64,000 bases of DNA from Arctopsyche grandis (GCF_051622035.1 NC_135355.1:1922001-1986000), one strand, 5' to 3'. Positions 25,879 through 37,864 are shown, counted from the first letter of the stretch. The notes: generated by a model from the letters alone, not told the origin. Translations and numbers: made by a program.

Positions 25879-26775
25879 CCCAATTCATGAAATTTCTTAA
25901 AAATACTTGGTTCATTATCAATTCAAGCCCGTTGCTTTTTTCATGAAATTGTTAAAATACATATTGCCGATTTCATGAAATATCCAAGTTTTTTTTTATT
26001 TTTTACTTATTTCATGAATATAACAAAGCTAGTACATATAGAAAATGTTTTGGTAAATAAGAACAATTGGAACCAATATCCTATTATGTTTATTCGAATA
26101 TATTGAATATATGTATTTTATTTACTACATTTCATGAATTCATGAAATTGCTCATTTTGTGAAATTGCCTAAAAAAGCTTAGTTCATAAAATCCGCAATA
26201 TATATTGTAAAATATATATTGCGGATTTCATGAAATATCCAAGTATTTTTTTTATTTTTTCATGAATTGAACAAAGCTAGCACGTATAGGAAATATTTTA
26301 GTAAATAAAAACTATTGTAACCAATATTTTATTATGTTTATTCGAATTTTATGAATATATTTATTTTATTTACTTCACCCAATTAATGAAATCGCTCATT
26401 TTATGGAATCACTTAAAAGCGTTGCTTTTTTCATGAAATTTCTAAAATAAATATTACCAACTTCATGAAATATCCGGGTTTCTTTTCTTTTTTGCTTAAT
26501 TATTTAATTGAATAAAGCTAGTATAGGAAATATTTTAGTAAAAAAGAACTATGAGAACCTTTGTTTTATATTTATTCGTATATATTGAATATATTTTAAC
26601 TTTATTACTCAATTAATAAAATGAGTAACAAAGTTCATGAACGGTGCAAGATCGTTACTTTTTTTCGTGAAATTGTCTAAAATTTTTTTTTAAACCCATT
26701 TTATAAAATATACAGGAACTCATTGTTTAGTCCATTAATTGAGCAAAATAGTTAGTAGCGCCTCCTATGATTTAT
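25879..26775 (+). repeat. Tandem array, ~3.7 units of about 240 bp
   Basis: Each unit has the order 'caattcatgaaat', 'gttgcttttttcatgaaat', 'cttcatgaaatatcc', 'aaagctagta', 'ataggaaatattttagta', 'tatgtttattcgaa'. Landmarks recur at 26085, 26333 and 26566 (spacing ~248 and ~233). Unit 2 contains a perfect 14-bp inverted repeat CCGCAATATATATT at 26193-26224. Single partial units are at 27225-27275, 36905-36965 and the MTFP1 3' end. Confidence 0.8.
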
Positions 26776-26822
26776 TTTACAACTAACCCGAACGACTTAA
26801 AAAATCTGTTTTATTAACCATA

Positions 26823-27106
26823 AGGGTACAGACACACATATTGGTACGCAGCAGGTGCTTTATTTTTTAGATAGTTTGCACAAAAAACGCTAGCACGCCT
26901 GATCTCTGCCAGGCGAAAACTCACCCCCTCGAGTGTTTTTGATTATATATTTTTCTTGTATAGACAAAAGTTTGACAGTGATTGATAACGGTGATTCCCA
27001 TATATGAAGACATGTCGAAATAATAAGATCTGAGACATGAGATACGCCCATTCACAGCTAGAGTCTACCTAAGCGTGCCATGCCGTATGATTCTGTGTTT
27101 GCGCCT
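26823..27106. mobile_element. MITE GGGCGCAGACACACA, copy 2
   Basis: Starts AGGGTACAGACACACA after TA and ends TTCTGTGTTTGCGCCTT. Shares 'aaaaaacgctagcacg' and 'cccattcacag' with the other copies. Confidence 0.65.
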
Positions 27107-28136
27107 TGAAGATACTCATTACATGCTAATTCTTAACAGTTTTAAATAATAGTATATGACATAAATTATATTTTCATTTGTCTACTTATTTTGTTAATAC
27201 AATTGCTTTTTACTTATATTGACCAATTCATGAAAAAAACAACAGGCTTGCTCATTTCATGAATTGGTATGAAAATATGTATAAATATATACCTAGTAAG
27301 AAACTAAACAATTAAGTGTAACATTGTCATCGGATAATCGTATGTGTTTTCGAAACTTGCCGAAATGTCAAGCTGAATAAAACCATGTAAAATAATAAAA
27401 AAATGCATTTATTTAGCGACGACCTCGCCATTTGCGAGGAAACGCACCATTTAAATTTTCACTCGATATCACGTGAATGCAATCAAAAAAAAAAAAAACC
27501 TCACTAGGTCAGTGTAACGTTTTACCACTTTGACCTCAGTAAAATCGAATGCCGATTTGCCATAATATAATGTGTGTTAAATTAATTCAAATGTCAGAAT
27601 TCTAAGTGGACTAATAATACTGCGAATTAGTTGGCCAATTCCGCATATAAATCGCCGTTTCGGTGACAAATTCGAATTGTTCAATCGCGCCCGTGTTTTT
27701 CACCATTGTAAAAAGAAAAAATATGAAATACATAAAACGTATAAATACCTAGCAGTAGATTATTATGTATAATGGTACTAAATAATTCTTCGCGGTTAGA
27801 GTAGGTACCTATGCATGTACCTACCTGTTATCGACAATGGTACTTCAGTAACTGTGTCAGGTGAACACGGCAAAGCGAAAATATTGCGCAATGATATTTT
27901 GTATGAATGGTTTATAATAACGGCTTTCAAATCTCAAATCAATGACGTCACATTGTTTGAATGAGCTTTGTGACGTCACGTGCTTCGTAGCGAAGGTCTA
28001 GTCTTGTATAATGTGTCGGTTAGGGTCATTTCAAACGGTCATCGCAAGAGTCAACAACACTGCATTGAAACATCAGCATTGCTCTTAAAATTATCAAAAT
28101 TGATATTTATGCGGAATCCACATCGGTTAAATCAGT
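27107..28136. other. No gene seen; contains the bZIP-site cluster
   Basis: A partial array unit at 27225-27275, unique AT-rich DNA, then the palindromic sites at 27883-27981. Confidence 0.5.
27883..27981. promoter_or_regulatory. Cluster of palindromic bZIP-type sites
   Basis: ATTGCGCAAT (C/EBP palindrome) lies at 27883, TGACGTCA (CRE/ATF palindrome) at 27943 and again at 27971, and the latter overlaps CACGTG (E-box) at 27976. Four palindromic full-consensus sites fall within 100 bases in otherwise AT-rich DNA. No gene start is recognised beside it. Confidence 0.4.
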
Positions 28137-28141
28137 TTAAA

Positions 28142-28626
28142 GGTCTGACCGCACTATACGACAACCGAACGATCCGACACTCCACAACAGTACGCGACCA
28201 AATATTGTTTGTATGAAATTGTATGAGACATAACGCACTGCGCGACAGTCGCATGACGTAGAATGACACTTGCGTCAAAGTTGACTTTTCGACCAACTTT
28301 GACGAAAGGTGTCGTTTGCGACGTGATGCAAGTGTCGTTGAGTGGGGGTTTCCTTGCGACAATTATTCTCCTTCTTCATATCGTGACTTTGAAATAGCAT
28401 GTAGCCATAATCTTTTGGTTTTTCTCGATTGTTCTTCATCCTCGTATATCAAAGATACTATAATAGCGTCCGTTTCGTCAATCTTGCCCCGAGGTACCGA
28501 ACGAATGATTGACAAAATTTACTGCGTAGTGTCGCATCGCTGTCGTTCAAGTGCGGTTTACCTAATATTGTCGCACACTGTTGTGAAGTGTCGGTTCATT
28601 CGTTTGACGCATAGTGCGGTCAGATC
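28142..28626. mobile_element. DNA transposon remnant with ~70-bp inverted ends
   Basis: 485 bases. Left end GGTCTGACCGCACTATACG, right end inverted GATCTGACCGCACTATGCG, with similarity for about 70 bases. Flanked by TTAAA at 28137-28141 and 28627-28631. Several frames inside are open only because of CpG-rich composition. Confidence 0.7.
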
Positions 28627-28631
28627 TTAAA

Positions 28632-29118
28632 CCGACGTTTATTGACAGAAGCATTTTTCCATACAAACTGCTGGATTGTTCATTTTTTAATTGACTCCCT
28701 TCGATATTTTCATATCCACTGTCTATACCTCAATACAAAATTCCGAGTTTGTAGGAAATTTCAGATTGTGGTAAATAGCGATTATGGCGAATTCCGGGGT
28801 ATTTCGGAATACTGCATGTTTGAACACTCGGCGACCTGCCTTTAAAGGGAGGGTGTACACGGATTCCCAAGCTAGTGGCGGTTCCATGTAGACCTCCTGA
28901 GGCTATAAACTAAATTTGGCTTATTATTTGGATCCCTGAACCCCTTCGCAAAAATATGTATGTATATTTTGTTAGAAAAGATCTTTTCATTGGTGTTGGC
29001 CCACCCCCACTCATCGGAAAGGGTGCGCAAAAGGTACAGTAAAGGCATTCACATTTTTTCCAAAGAGTGCGGGTAGGCCGTCATAGATGGAATAACCTTT
29101 TGATTTTTTTTAATTTAT
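28632..29118. other. No gene seen
   Basis: Unassigned sequence between a long-TIR element and a SINE. Confidence 0.45.
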
Positions 29119-29583
29119 ACCAGGAAGCCTAACAGGAAACCCCAATGCGCTTTTCTGTCCAGAAACATTATACATTTGATAAAAGTATTATTTGTATTTA
29201 CAAAGTAATTACATGTCAATTAACAGCCACAGAGACATCTATGGTCACATTTGTAAATTTGCAGCATTTTTTAAACAATTCAGCGAAATCCAGTTAATAC
29301 ATACGAATTAACATCCACAGAGATATTTATGGTCAAATTTGTAAATTTTGCAGCATTTTATACAATTCAGTGAAATTCGAGATTGCTGAAAACTCGAGAT
29401 TTGCGAGAAAATAGGAGATTTTGTCAATTTTTTGGAACCGTTTCAATGAAAATCAGATATATTGGCAAACTCTGATAGGAAAAGATTGACCTGGAGTCAC
29501 AAATCCAAGATATCAGTGGGATTTGAACCCGTGACCACTTTTTTCAAAGCATTATATGTTAAACACTAGTCTAATCTGCTGGT
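29119..29583 (-). mobile_element. SINE copy, decayed type A hairpin
   Basis: Hairpin 29119-29160 has several mismatches. The body has an internal duplication of the 'acagagacatctatggtca / acagagatatttatggtca' segment (29231 and 29320). Confidence 0.75.
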
Positions 29584-30571
29584 TTCATTTAATTTTTGGA
29601 AGTGAAACTTCCTCTCCTACCTCAAAATAATCTTAAAATGTTATATGAGAAAAAAAATGAATAATCTATTAGTGCAGTGTATCTAGTCAAAAGGGATTTT
29701 TTATTAATTTTGTCATCTGTTCTTATGTTCTTTTTACATGTTATATGTTGTCGAAAATTAAGTCCGTGCATTTTACAATCAACTAATGATCATAAATAAT
29801 AATAAAATTAAAATGTCGTTGAGGAATGAGACTTTTTTTTATCGAGGAAGCTAATTTTGGTTTGTAAACAACGTCATGCTATCACGTAACAAAACATCAC
29901 GCTTATTAGGAATCACAATTTGTTCACAATTATATTCAAACTTAGCACGACAAATCCTATTTTAGGACCAAATTCATCCCCATTCTCCATTATGGTTGCG
30001 TGTACGACGGGAAGCGACACGACACGACTAACTGTAATCAGATAAAGCTTTATGTATTATACATCCAGAAATATAGACAATCACCCTTGCCTTTCGCATC
30101 GGGTCATTTTGCACGCAAAAGCGTTTAAAAATCGCGAAAATCGCACTCGCTCGGCATGTGTGCTCTATCTACGGAACAAAATAAAAATGCATACATAAAT
30201 ACGCATTACGTTCACTAGAAAAGCGAGCAATTTACAAAGTGTAATAATACAACGCGAGCACGTTTATCGAACCGGTTTCATTATAATAATGTAATCGTAG
30301 TACGGTTTGTCATAGTTCGGCAAAGGTGCTTGTTTCGGCCAAATGTGATTTTCTTCCGCAATCGACGGTCGTCTGCTGTCTGACTTGAATGATTTACAGC
30401 GCACTTGTGCTTGCACAAATATTTTCGCGACAAATGTCACTGTCGCATTATCTTTTATTATTTCGTGTAATATTGACACGATGCGAGTTTAAACCAGTCG
30501 AGCTCAATCACGGTTTCAGTTCGTGGTGTAAATTTTCACTTATATACATAAAAAAAAAGTTTTTTAAAAAC
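29584..30571. other. No confident gene; CpG-containing unique segment
   Basis: From about 29990 to 30540 the DNA is less AT-rich and non-repetitive. TCAGTTCG at 30514 resembles an initiator. A minus-strand frame (30479-30264) with the stretch RRPSIAEENHIWPKQAPLPN looks protein-like but lacks splice sites and is not recognised. Confidence 0.35.
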
Positions 30572-30646
30572 ATACCTCTTCTATAATTTGTATATAAAAT
30601 TATTATTTTGAATAAAAACAATAATTTTATTTTACTACCACCATCT

Positions 30647-30745
30647 ATGTTTAAAACTAATAAACAAACGATGGATAAACGTCAACGACTATCTCGCCGG
30701 GCAGATATCAAACGCGTCTTACACGATATTTTTGCACCATCGTAA
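30647..30745 (+). CDS. Micro-ORF inside repeat X, unknown
   Basis: 32 codons, ATG to TAA, basic product with the core RLSRRADIKRVLHDIFAPS. The same frame is intact at 49455-49357 (minus). It lacks the stop at 46363-46268 (minus). It survives as diverged but alignable frames at 25787-25716 (minus, same stop position) and 11856-11930. The shared pattern is D-K/R-R ... R ... K-R-V ... S. I do not recognise it. It may be a leftover of a transposase DNA-binding region. Confidence 0.3.
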   Translation: MFKTNKQTMDKRQRLSRRADIKRVLHDIFAPS

Positions 30746-30761
30746 TGGCGGAGGATCCATT

Positions 30762-30980
30762 TACTTTAAGAATAAGATGGCTGGGGGTGTTTTTCACAGG
30801 GGTGTGCTCATGTATAATGCCCTCCCTGAGTGCATCAGGTCTGCTAAAAACATGGATGCATTCCTGCGAGGTGCGAAGAGACACCTCTGTGAGGGACAGT
30901 ACATATAAGTTAATTATAAATTTTAGAGATAATTATAATAATTAAGATGTATCTTTAAATTATCTTGATAGCTAAAATAT
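30762..30980 (+). mobile_element. CR1-like LINE 3' end nested in a MITE
   Basis: One frame reads YNALPECIRSAKNMDAFLRG followed by AKRHLCEGQYI and a stop, the C-terminal tail of CR1-like reverse transcriptases. An (AAAT)n tail follows. It interrupts the repeat family that is intact at 49215-49535. Confidence 0.65.
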
Positions 30981-31339
30981 ATATAAATAAATAAATATTG
31001 ATGACCAAAATGAGCAATATGGCAAAGTTTGAAAACGATCGGATAAGAGGCAAACTTTTTCCTGAATTGTAATCGTAAGTGAAACGTAAAGGAGGTATGT
31101 AAATAAAAAGGTGCGATATTTGACGGATTACGACCAAGATGTGACAATGCCGCCATTTTATTTTACGACTAGTATGAACTGTCGTCGAAATGTATTCTTT
31201 TTCATGCATGTATTTGTAAAATAATAATGATGATATCTATGTATGATCAAAGACGTGGTTTCAATTGTATGCACATTTCTAAATTGTATACTTTTATAAT
31301 TATATTTTAATATACCTGCAAAATTGATTCTTTAATCGG

Positions 31340-31850
31340 GTCCAATCTGTCATAAAGTACAAGTTGTTTAAGGGCGGTGACCGTGAAAAAGTCGAAAATA
31401 TTCGTTTATCATGCATACATATGAAAAACGGTTAGTATATATATATCAGTGGCGTGCGGTAAAACTCTCTCCTTCGGTGGTACATCCTCAATTAATTTGC
31501 GCGAGCAGGATACAACAGGAACAAGAGGAACAGGCTTTTCCTCCTGTATCCTGCGCACGCACATTAAAGAAGGCTGTATGACAAAAAGAGAGATAATTTC
31601 ACCGCATGCCACTGATATATATTATATATATGTACATAGTACCGTTTACCATGCACCCTTTTTTTTATCTTTCGACTTAAGATCTTTCGATTTTCGATCT
31701 TTGCCTTCCGATATTTGCTTTTTCGACCTTTTCACTTTCGGTGCCGTGAGATAGACCCACCTGCCAAATTGATTTCGTTCGGATGATATCTACACGTGGA
31801 ATTCTTCAATCGGGTCCAATCTATCATAAAGTACAAGTTGTTTTAGGGAT
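31340..31850. repeat. Direct repeat pair around a MITE
   Basis: 'atcgggtccaatctgtcata' at 31338 and 'atcgggtccaatctatcata' at 31807 each continue 'aagtacaagttgttt'. The hAT MITE 31447-31614 and a T-rich 'ctttcgat' iterated stretch (31660-31735) lie between. Confidence 0.6.
31447..31614. mobile_element. hAT-type foldback MITE
   Basis: 168 bases, ends CAGTGGCGTGCG / CGCATGCCACTG, almost fully palindromic, flanked by 8-bp direct repeats ATATATAT. Same family as 33682. Confidence 0.82.
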
Positions 31851-32872
31851 AATAAATGACCAAGTAAACATTCGAGATCCAGACCCCACCGTAGACTTAA
31901 CTTTCTTCAAACAACAGCCCTCTGAAAATTTTAAATTTTGAACAAGGGTATCCAGAAACCTTAAATCTTTAACACAAGCCGTCTTGCGCCTAGAGTTGGC
32001 CGCCTGTATGCAAACTCAAATCGGCCGCTCTTTAATTTAACCAGGATTTGTATAAATCATACTAATGAGTTGAGAATTTTAATCACAATAAAAATTATCC
32101 AGAAAAAACAGACAGAAAACCAAAATGTTTAGTTCTGAACCGGACCAGATGACAAGAGACAAGAGACACAAGTTCATTAATGAAAATATAGTGTTTTCAA
32201 CCCCAATCCTACATCTAGGATATTATTTTCTCGATGACCAACCAATACTCAACATTCTGGAAGAAATATGTACATCTGCCAGTCGCAAAGATAATAGAAC
32301 ATAAAAGACTTAGCTCTATGCGGACCGAAGCTATATCTGCTATCCCGTTATTTCCCCGAATTATAGTTCGGGTATGTAAACGGGGAAACAGCAATCCACA
32401 AGTATACAACAAGGCAACCTAAATGCATTTTAAAAAGTACGATGTCTTGTTTCGTATTTTTTAAGGAATATAATTTTTTCAACTCTCATTTCTTTCGGCC
32501 GCCTGTGTGCGTTGCACATATTTGTGGCAGGCGCGGCCCTGGGAATTGTTGTAAACACGCTGTTTAATATGACGGACAGGAAGGGATTGAAGTAGTACCC
32601 ACCAACATGATCGAAACGGTCCCAAATCACAAGATGGTGACCCAAACTCAACCATGTCCTAGAGCCCCTACGAAACTAAGCTCAAAACATAAATTTTAAA
32701 TGAAAATATAAAATTATATATGTAGTTGTCAATTACATTTACTTTATTTTGTTACCACGAAATACTATGCATTTTGATTTCAATTTTTAAGAGAAATGAA
32801 GAAAAAAATAAATCGTTAAATTTCAACACTGGGCTAGTTTTGTCAATCGTGAGTATTTCCACGGGTATTGTC
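31851..32872. other. No gene seen
   Basis: Short frames only; probable old repeat debris. Confidence 0.45.
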
Positions 32873-33230
32873 CGATGCGGTGCAAACGATCGACAAGCGC
32901 CAGACAGACTGAACCACAGATTAAAGACACGTGTACTTTATGCGTGCGCACTGCTCGCACTTACACTAAGCGAAATCTAACCGAAGTTCCGACATACCTA
33001 CCCTGTATACGTTCTGTGCTTCTGATACTTTAGTTCCGAATTTTGCCTTATTAAACTCGCCAGAAAGATCCAACCCAATTTTAATAATTGCATCTGTGCA
33101 CATCGAAAGGTTACTCGTCATCTGATGTGTAATCTATCATTCGTAAAGTCGAGAATTGCGTTTAATACAGCCATCTAGTTAATCTGTGGTTCAGTCTGTC
33201 TGGCGCTTGTCGATCATTTGCACCAAACCC
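32873..33230. mobile_element. MULE-like MITE, copy 1
   Basis: Inverted ends of ~45 bases around GGTGCAAACGATCGACAAGC. Flanked by GTATTGTC on both sides (8 bp exact, 9 with one mismatch). Same family as 47229 and 61674. Confidence 0.8.
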
Positions 33231-33681
33231 GTATTGTCAAGCAACACATACATTTTTTCGATTATAATAATAAGGATTTTACCAAAATGCATGGTGCCGT
33301 GGCAAAACAGGTGCAACAATTGCACAAGCAATATAGACTAAACCCAAAATAGACTAAAGCCTAAAAAAAGGAACTGACGGTAAACATCATCAAATATAAC
33401 AATAAACAGAGAAAAATGATGAAATATGGTATGATGCGGATAGCGTGACACCCAAGAACAATTTAAAATGCAAATTTACAGTAATTTTACAGTCAGAATT
33501 GGATTATGAGTGAAAAAACAGAATTGTCTGTGACGATTTTTGCTTTATCCGTATCTCATCTTTAGAATCGATGAGCGTTGCTGATTTCCAGAAATTGGGC
33601 ACGGGTCTATTAAACACATGTCAGGCAAATATTTAAATGTTCATAGACACTTAAGTTCGAGACTTGAATATTGGCTGAATT

Positions 33682-33842
33682 CAGTGGCGTGCGCTGAAAT
33701 TCTCTCTCTTTTTGTCGTACAGCCTTACTTAATTTGCACGAACGGGATACAAGAGGAACAGCCTGTTCCTCTCGTATCCTGCTCGTGCACATTAAGTAAG
33801 GCTGTACGACAAAAAGAGAGAGAATTTCAGCGCATGCCACTG
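33682..33842. mobile_element. hAT-type foldback MITE, near-perfect palindrome
   Basis: 161 bases. The two arms of ~78 bases are nearly identical inverted repeats (CAGTGGCGTGCGCTGAAAT and its complement), flanked by GCTGAATT at 33674-33681 and 33843-33850. Frames seen on both strands here merely mirror the palindrome. Confidence 0.88.
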
Positions 33843-33850
33843 GCTGAATT

Positions 33851-36800
33851 GGATACCTATATTCATACATATATCTTCCTGTCGCTTTACACTTTTTCAT
33901 ACTTCTTTATCGGGCTGAAACACACCACTATAAAAAATGTAAGACGTTAATAAAGGGTATAGGAACATTGTGAAGTGTCATAAGTTGCTAATACATATTT
34001 CGTTAAAGCAAACGAAAGACAAGCAACCTTCTGCGTAATGAAGTGTGAGCACTCACTTATCCGGTCCACAAATTATATCGGTAACGGTTTTCGACCTTCT
34101 GAGGTCGAAGCGTTGCATTTTTACGCCATGAACCAGATTAGAGCATAAACCGCACGAGAAAGCGAAATTCAAAACTATTCAAAATATATAAAAACCAGTC
34201 AAATCAGATCAATTTATTAGTGCAACGATTGGCGCTCGATGGTGCGCGTCGTTGTATATTTAAATATTAAACAAAAATATTCAAAAATAAAGTTTTAAAA
34301 TGAAATGATAGATGTCTCTATAGAAGTGAATTATTTTAATAGATTGCACGATTTAACGATAGTATGAAAAATATAACATTAGTTAAAAAAAATAGATTGT
34401 ACGTAAAATTTAATATACGCCACCTAGCGGCAATATAGATTATTAATTTTATTGAGGGGAAATTTCATGAAAATAATAACAAGTACATAATGGTTGATAT
34501 ACTGTGTATTTATTTAATAAACACTAAACAAATATATTATATTATACATATATTAGATATTAAATAAATATATTATCTGAAGTGTGGCAAATATTCGTAT
34601 TTTACTATAAATTATACTAAATTTGAGAACATTTGAGGTCTTAATAATATAATTTTCGCTATATGTGTATATTTTCTATATGAATCATTACAAAAACTAC
34701 CTTGGAAGATGTTGAAGTTCAGAATAAAACGGAATTATTTAATTATTCCAATGCGTTTCTTCTTTTTTTGTATCTTAAAAGCAAACATTACGTTTGTTTT
34801 TATCGAAATATAATAGAATTTAAAAATCACGGTTGTTTTTTCAATTTTATTTTAATAAATAACATAAAATAGCATTCAAATCACACTTTTTTTTTAATTC
34901 TTCGAAAGCAGGTTTTGTAACTTGGTGACTCATATAAGCATTATGGGCACTGTTTGGCATTTATTGGCAAAAACAATAAGTTTTACCTTTCTTAAAATTT
35001 GCTATCATAAATATTATTACAAATTTAATGCGAATTTTTCTTATAACGAATTTAAATTCAATGAGAATAAAATTTTCATTAAATAAACCTCATCAAATCC
35101 AATTGAGTCAAATGTTAAAATTTACCCTGCTAAGCAATTTATTTACACTAATAATAATAACACGCATACATTTGTAATACAAACGATTTGTATAAAAAAA
35201 TACAAACATTTAAAAAACCATAAAAGATGAATGTGTGCAAAAATAACATTTACAAGTATTGGCCGATTAATGTAAACTTTGTCACAGTGTTTGAACACAT
35301 TTTTATATTTGTTTTGGTTGGGCAAGTTATCAAATACGCAATAATTGTCTCTCTAAAAGCACACACCATTGATACAACCAGGAAACACAGGCAATGTGTG
35401 ACTTTGCCAAGGCTTTCGCGCGAAAATTTGACAATAATTTGACAGATCATGACATTCCCTTGATATTAGACCTAATAAAATTGGAACTTTTGAAGGATGA
35501 GTCGATTAACACGTATATATAGTATATAAAATGAGAGAAATACAACGGTAGGATCACATAAGGCACTTGCGCCGAACCGTCAACACCTCTCACACCTAAG
35601 GTATTGCTTTTATTTAAACATATATACATAAATATACATTTTTTAAACTTTGTGGTTGAACTCAGTGGATTATAATACGACACAAACATTTAATCAGGTA
35701 ATAATATCACAAACCGGTAGCAATAGACTTGTAAAACATTCATCAAATCTATTCATAAAATTGATTAACATTTTAATTGCCCCAGGTTTATTTGATTGGT
35801 TCTATCAATTCATAAGAATAACATGGAATTCGATCTTCAAAATGCAACGGAATACATACACATACAATAATTGGTAGAAATTTCATATTCATTCCAAGTA
35901 TTCAGGATCTATGTACTGTATTTTCCTACAACTCCGTGAAACTCGCTGTAGCCGAAGAAGCAAAAGAACTTACTAAATATGTATGTTTTATATATTAACC
36001 AATAATAGTATACAGTGTACTAGGAAATGCATTGCCGGTTTATCGATTTGAAGATGAGATGAAGTTTTAGTCTAACAGCATTTTTTCAAGACTAGCAGCA
36101 AGTGAATTGTAACTCATTGTAATAATTTGTACAAAATGACTAAAATTTTGAGCGGGATGAGTAAGTAAACTCATCAAATTCCTCTTATGTTATTGGTCTT
36201 AGTGTTAGCATAGTAATAATAACTCATTGTAATAGTTTGATAATTCTCTTGTAGCAACACTGATGCATTCGTAAGAGTGGCTGCACTGATGCATGCTTAA
36301 GAGTGGCAACACAGACCAACCAAGTCGTAATAAATGCAATCAGACGGTTGTTTCAATTTTGATTATTAATTATTACGAATGGACTTTGTGTATTTATATG
36401 ATATTATTCATCTGAGATTTATTTTTAATTATTTACAGTTCAATTAGGTTAACGTTTTCAGGAAAAGTAACCACAGACAGTTATCTAATCCACTTTTTTT
36501 TCATTTACCGGTAAAAACCGATATTAAATTGCAATTCCTACTCTGTACATACAGAATGGTTCATATACATACACACATATATACAATAGAATAGTCCAAA
36601 AATAGACTGTGATAAAGTATAGCACTCGAGTTCAGTGTTTTGATGAATTTTATGCGACCCGTATATTATGTAGTAATCTATAAACAACCTACAATCTTCG
36701 AATTTCAAATCAACTCTACGTCCTACTATGAATAATGCTAGCTTGGCATATCTTTATAACACTGAAATATTTTAATACTCCAAACAAAACGTGACTTTTC

Positions 36801-37182
36801 AATGCCTACTCCGTCGATAGACTTACAGAAATAATAATTACACGTTTAACAAGATAAGCACCATTGTAAATTGCAAAATATATCACATCATTGTGTATAA
36901 TGCTACGCTCAATTCATGAAAATGTCAAAAAATGCTGTTCATAAACGTTGCTTTGTTGACGAATTGGTCATAGTACATGTATTCTTATAAAAAAAACATT
37001 AACTATCATTTCGACATTTCGACAAATAAACGCCAAATTCAGTTTTAACCTAAAAATTTTATAGTTTATTTTTTAAATTTAAATCATTCTTTGTTATATA
37101 TTATTATTTCAAACTTTTTGGCAACATACATATATGAAATGAACATCGTACTAATTAATAGTTAGTTTTTTTTCTTTTATAT
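33851..37182. other. No confident gene
   Basis: 3.3 kb of AT-rich DNA. One plus-strand start with a strong donor (ATGACTAAAATTTTGAGCGG at 36137, then GATGA|GTAAGT) could be a small first exon, but no partner exon was found. A partial array unit lies at 36905-36965. Confidence 0.4.
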
Positions 37183-37716
37183 AAGGTTGTGGCTATTTGC
37201 AGGTACTATATCTGGGAATTATTGGCTATTTGTAGGTACTATATCTGCGACAGACGCAAAGCCTTGTGCGCATGCGCGTGAACTTATAATCCGATTATAA
37301 TTTCTTACATTTAATGTATGCTAGACTTGTTTAATCAATCGTTCATTATACATGAGGCAAATAAATTTCGCACGTTATTATAATAGATTTATATCATTTC
37401 ACTACTTTGCGGCTTGTACTTGTATGCAGGTATTATACGTTATATATGATAATAATTTTCTAACAATTAATAATATTAACCAATTTGGATTATATTTTTT
37501 ACTCTACGTCACTTTACGAGTTCGAACTCAATTTTAAGAGGTTTAAAACAAAATTTTAACAGTAAACACGCTGACAGTGACAGTTCACGCGCATGCGCAG
37601 AAGGTTTTGCGCCTGTCGCAGATATAGTACCTGCAAATCGTCAATAAATCGCAGATATAGTACGTGCAAATAGCCAATAATTTTCAGATATAGTACCTGC
37701 AAATAGCCACAACCTT
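37183..37716. mobile_element. MITE AAGGTTGTGGCTATTTGC, long copy
   Basis: 534 bases, same ends as 24029. The left arm has two and the right arm three iterations of a ~30-bp unit containing 'gatatagtacctgcaaat'. Flanked by TATAT on both sides. The centre (about 37340-37570) is absent from the short copy. Confidence 0.75.
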
Positions 37717-37730
37717 TATATAACGCAATT

Positions 37731-37862
37731 TCATTCAGTTTAGTTCTAAAAGAAATCACAGGAGGCGCCACTTTCTCTTTGGCTTAATTTATGAACTAAT
37801 CACAGCTAGTGCAATGTCATTCGGTTTAATTCTAAAAGAAAGCACAGGAGGCGCCACTATCT
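37731..37862. repeat. Direct duplication, ~45 bp, 87 bp apart
   Basis: 'ttctaaaagaaatcacaggaggcgccact' is repeated as 'ttctaaaagaaagcacaggaggcgccact', starting near 37731 and 37818. It lies just downstream of the MTFP1 stop. Minus-strand ATTAAA at 37825-37830 is the nearest poly(A)-signal-like motif. Confidence 0.6.
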
Positions 37863-37864
37863 GT

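Larger units (their letters stand above)
30572..31105 (+). repeat. Dispersed repeat X, split by a LINE end
   Basis: 30572-30761 and 30981-31105 together equal the reverse of 49215-49535. Ends carry an inverted ACATACCTC motif (30578 and about 31095). The nested LINE end is 30762-30980. Confidence 0.75.

Noticed and set aside
25879..26775. CRISPR-like array of spaced repeats
   Set aside because: Units are ~240 bp, diverged, and lack short identical repeats with unique spacers; a eukaryotic tandem repeat.
30264..30479. 71-codon minus-strand frame with a protein-like stretch
   Set aside because: No homologue recognised, no acceptor or donor of quality, and the ends of the frame look non-coding; kept only as a note in the region entry.
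33610..33950. Overlapping ~100-codon frames on both strands
   Set aside because: They mirror each other because the MITE at 33682-33842 is a palindrome.
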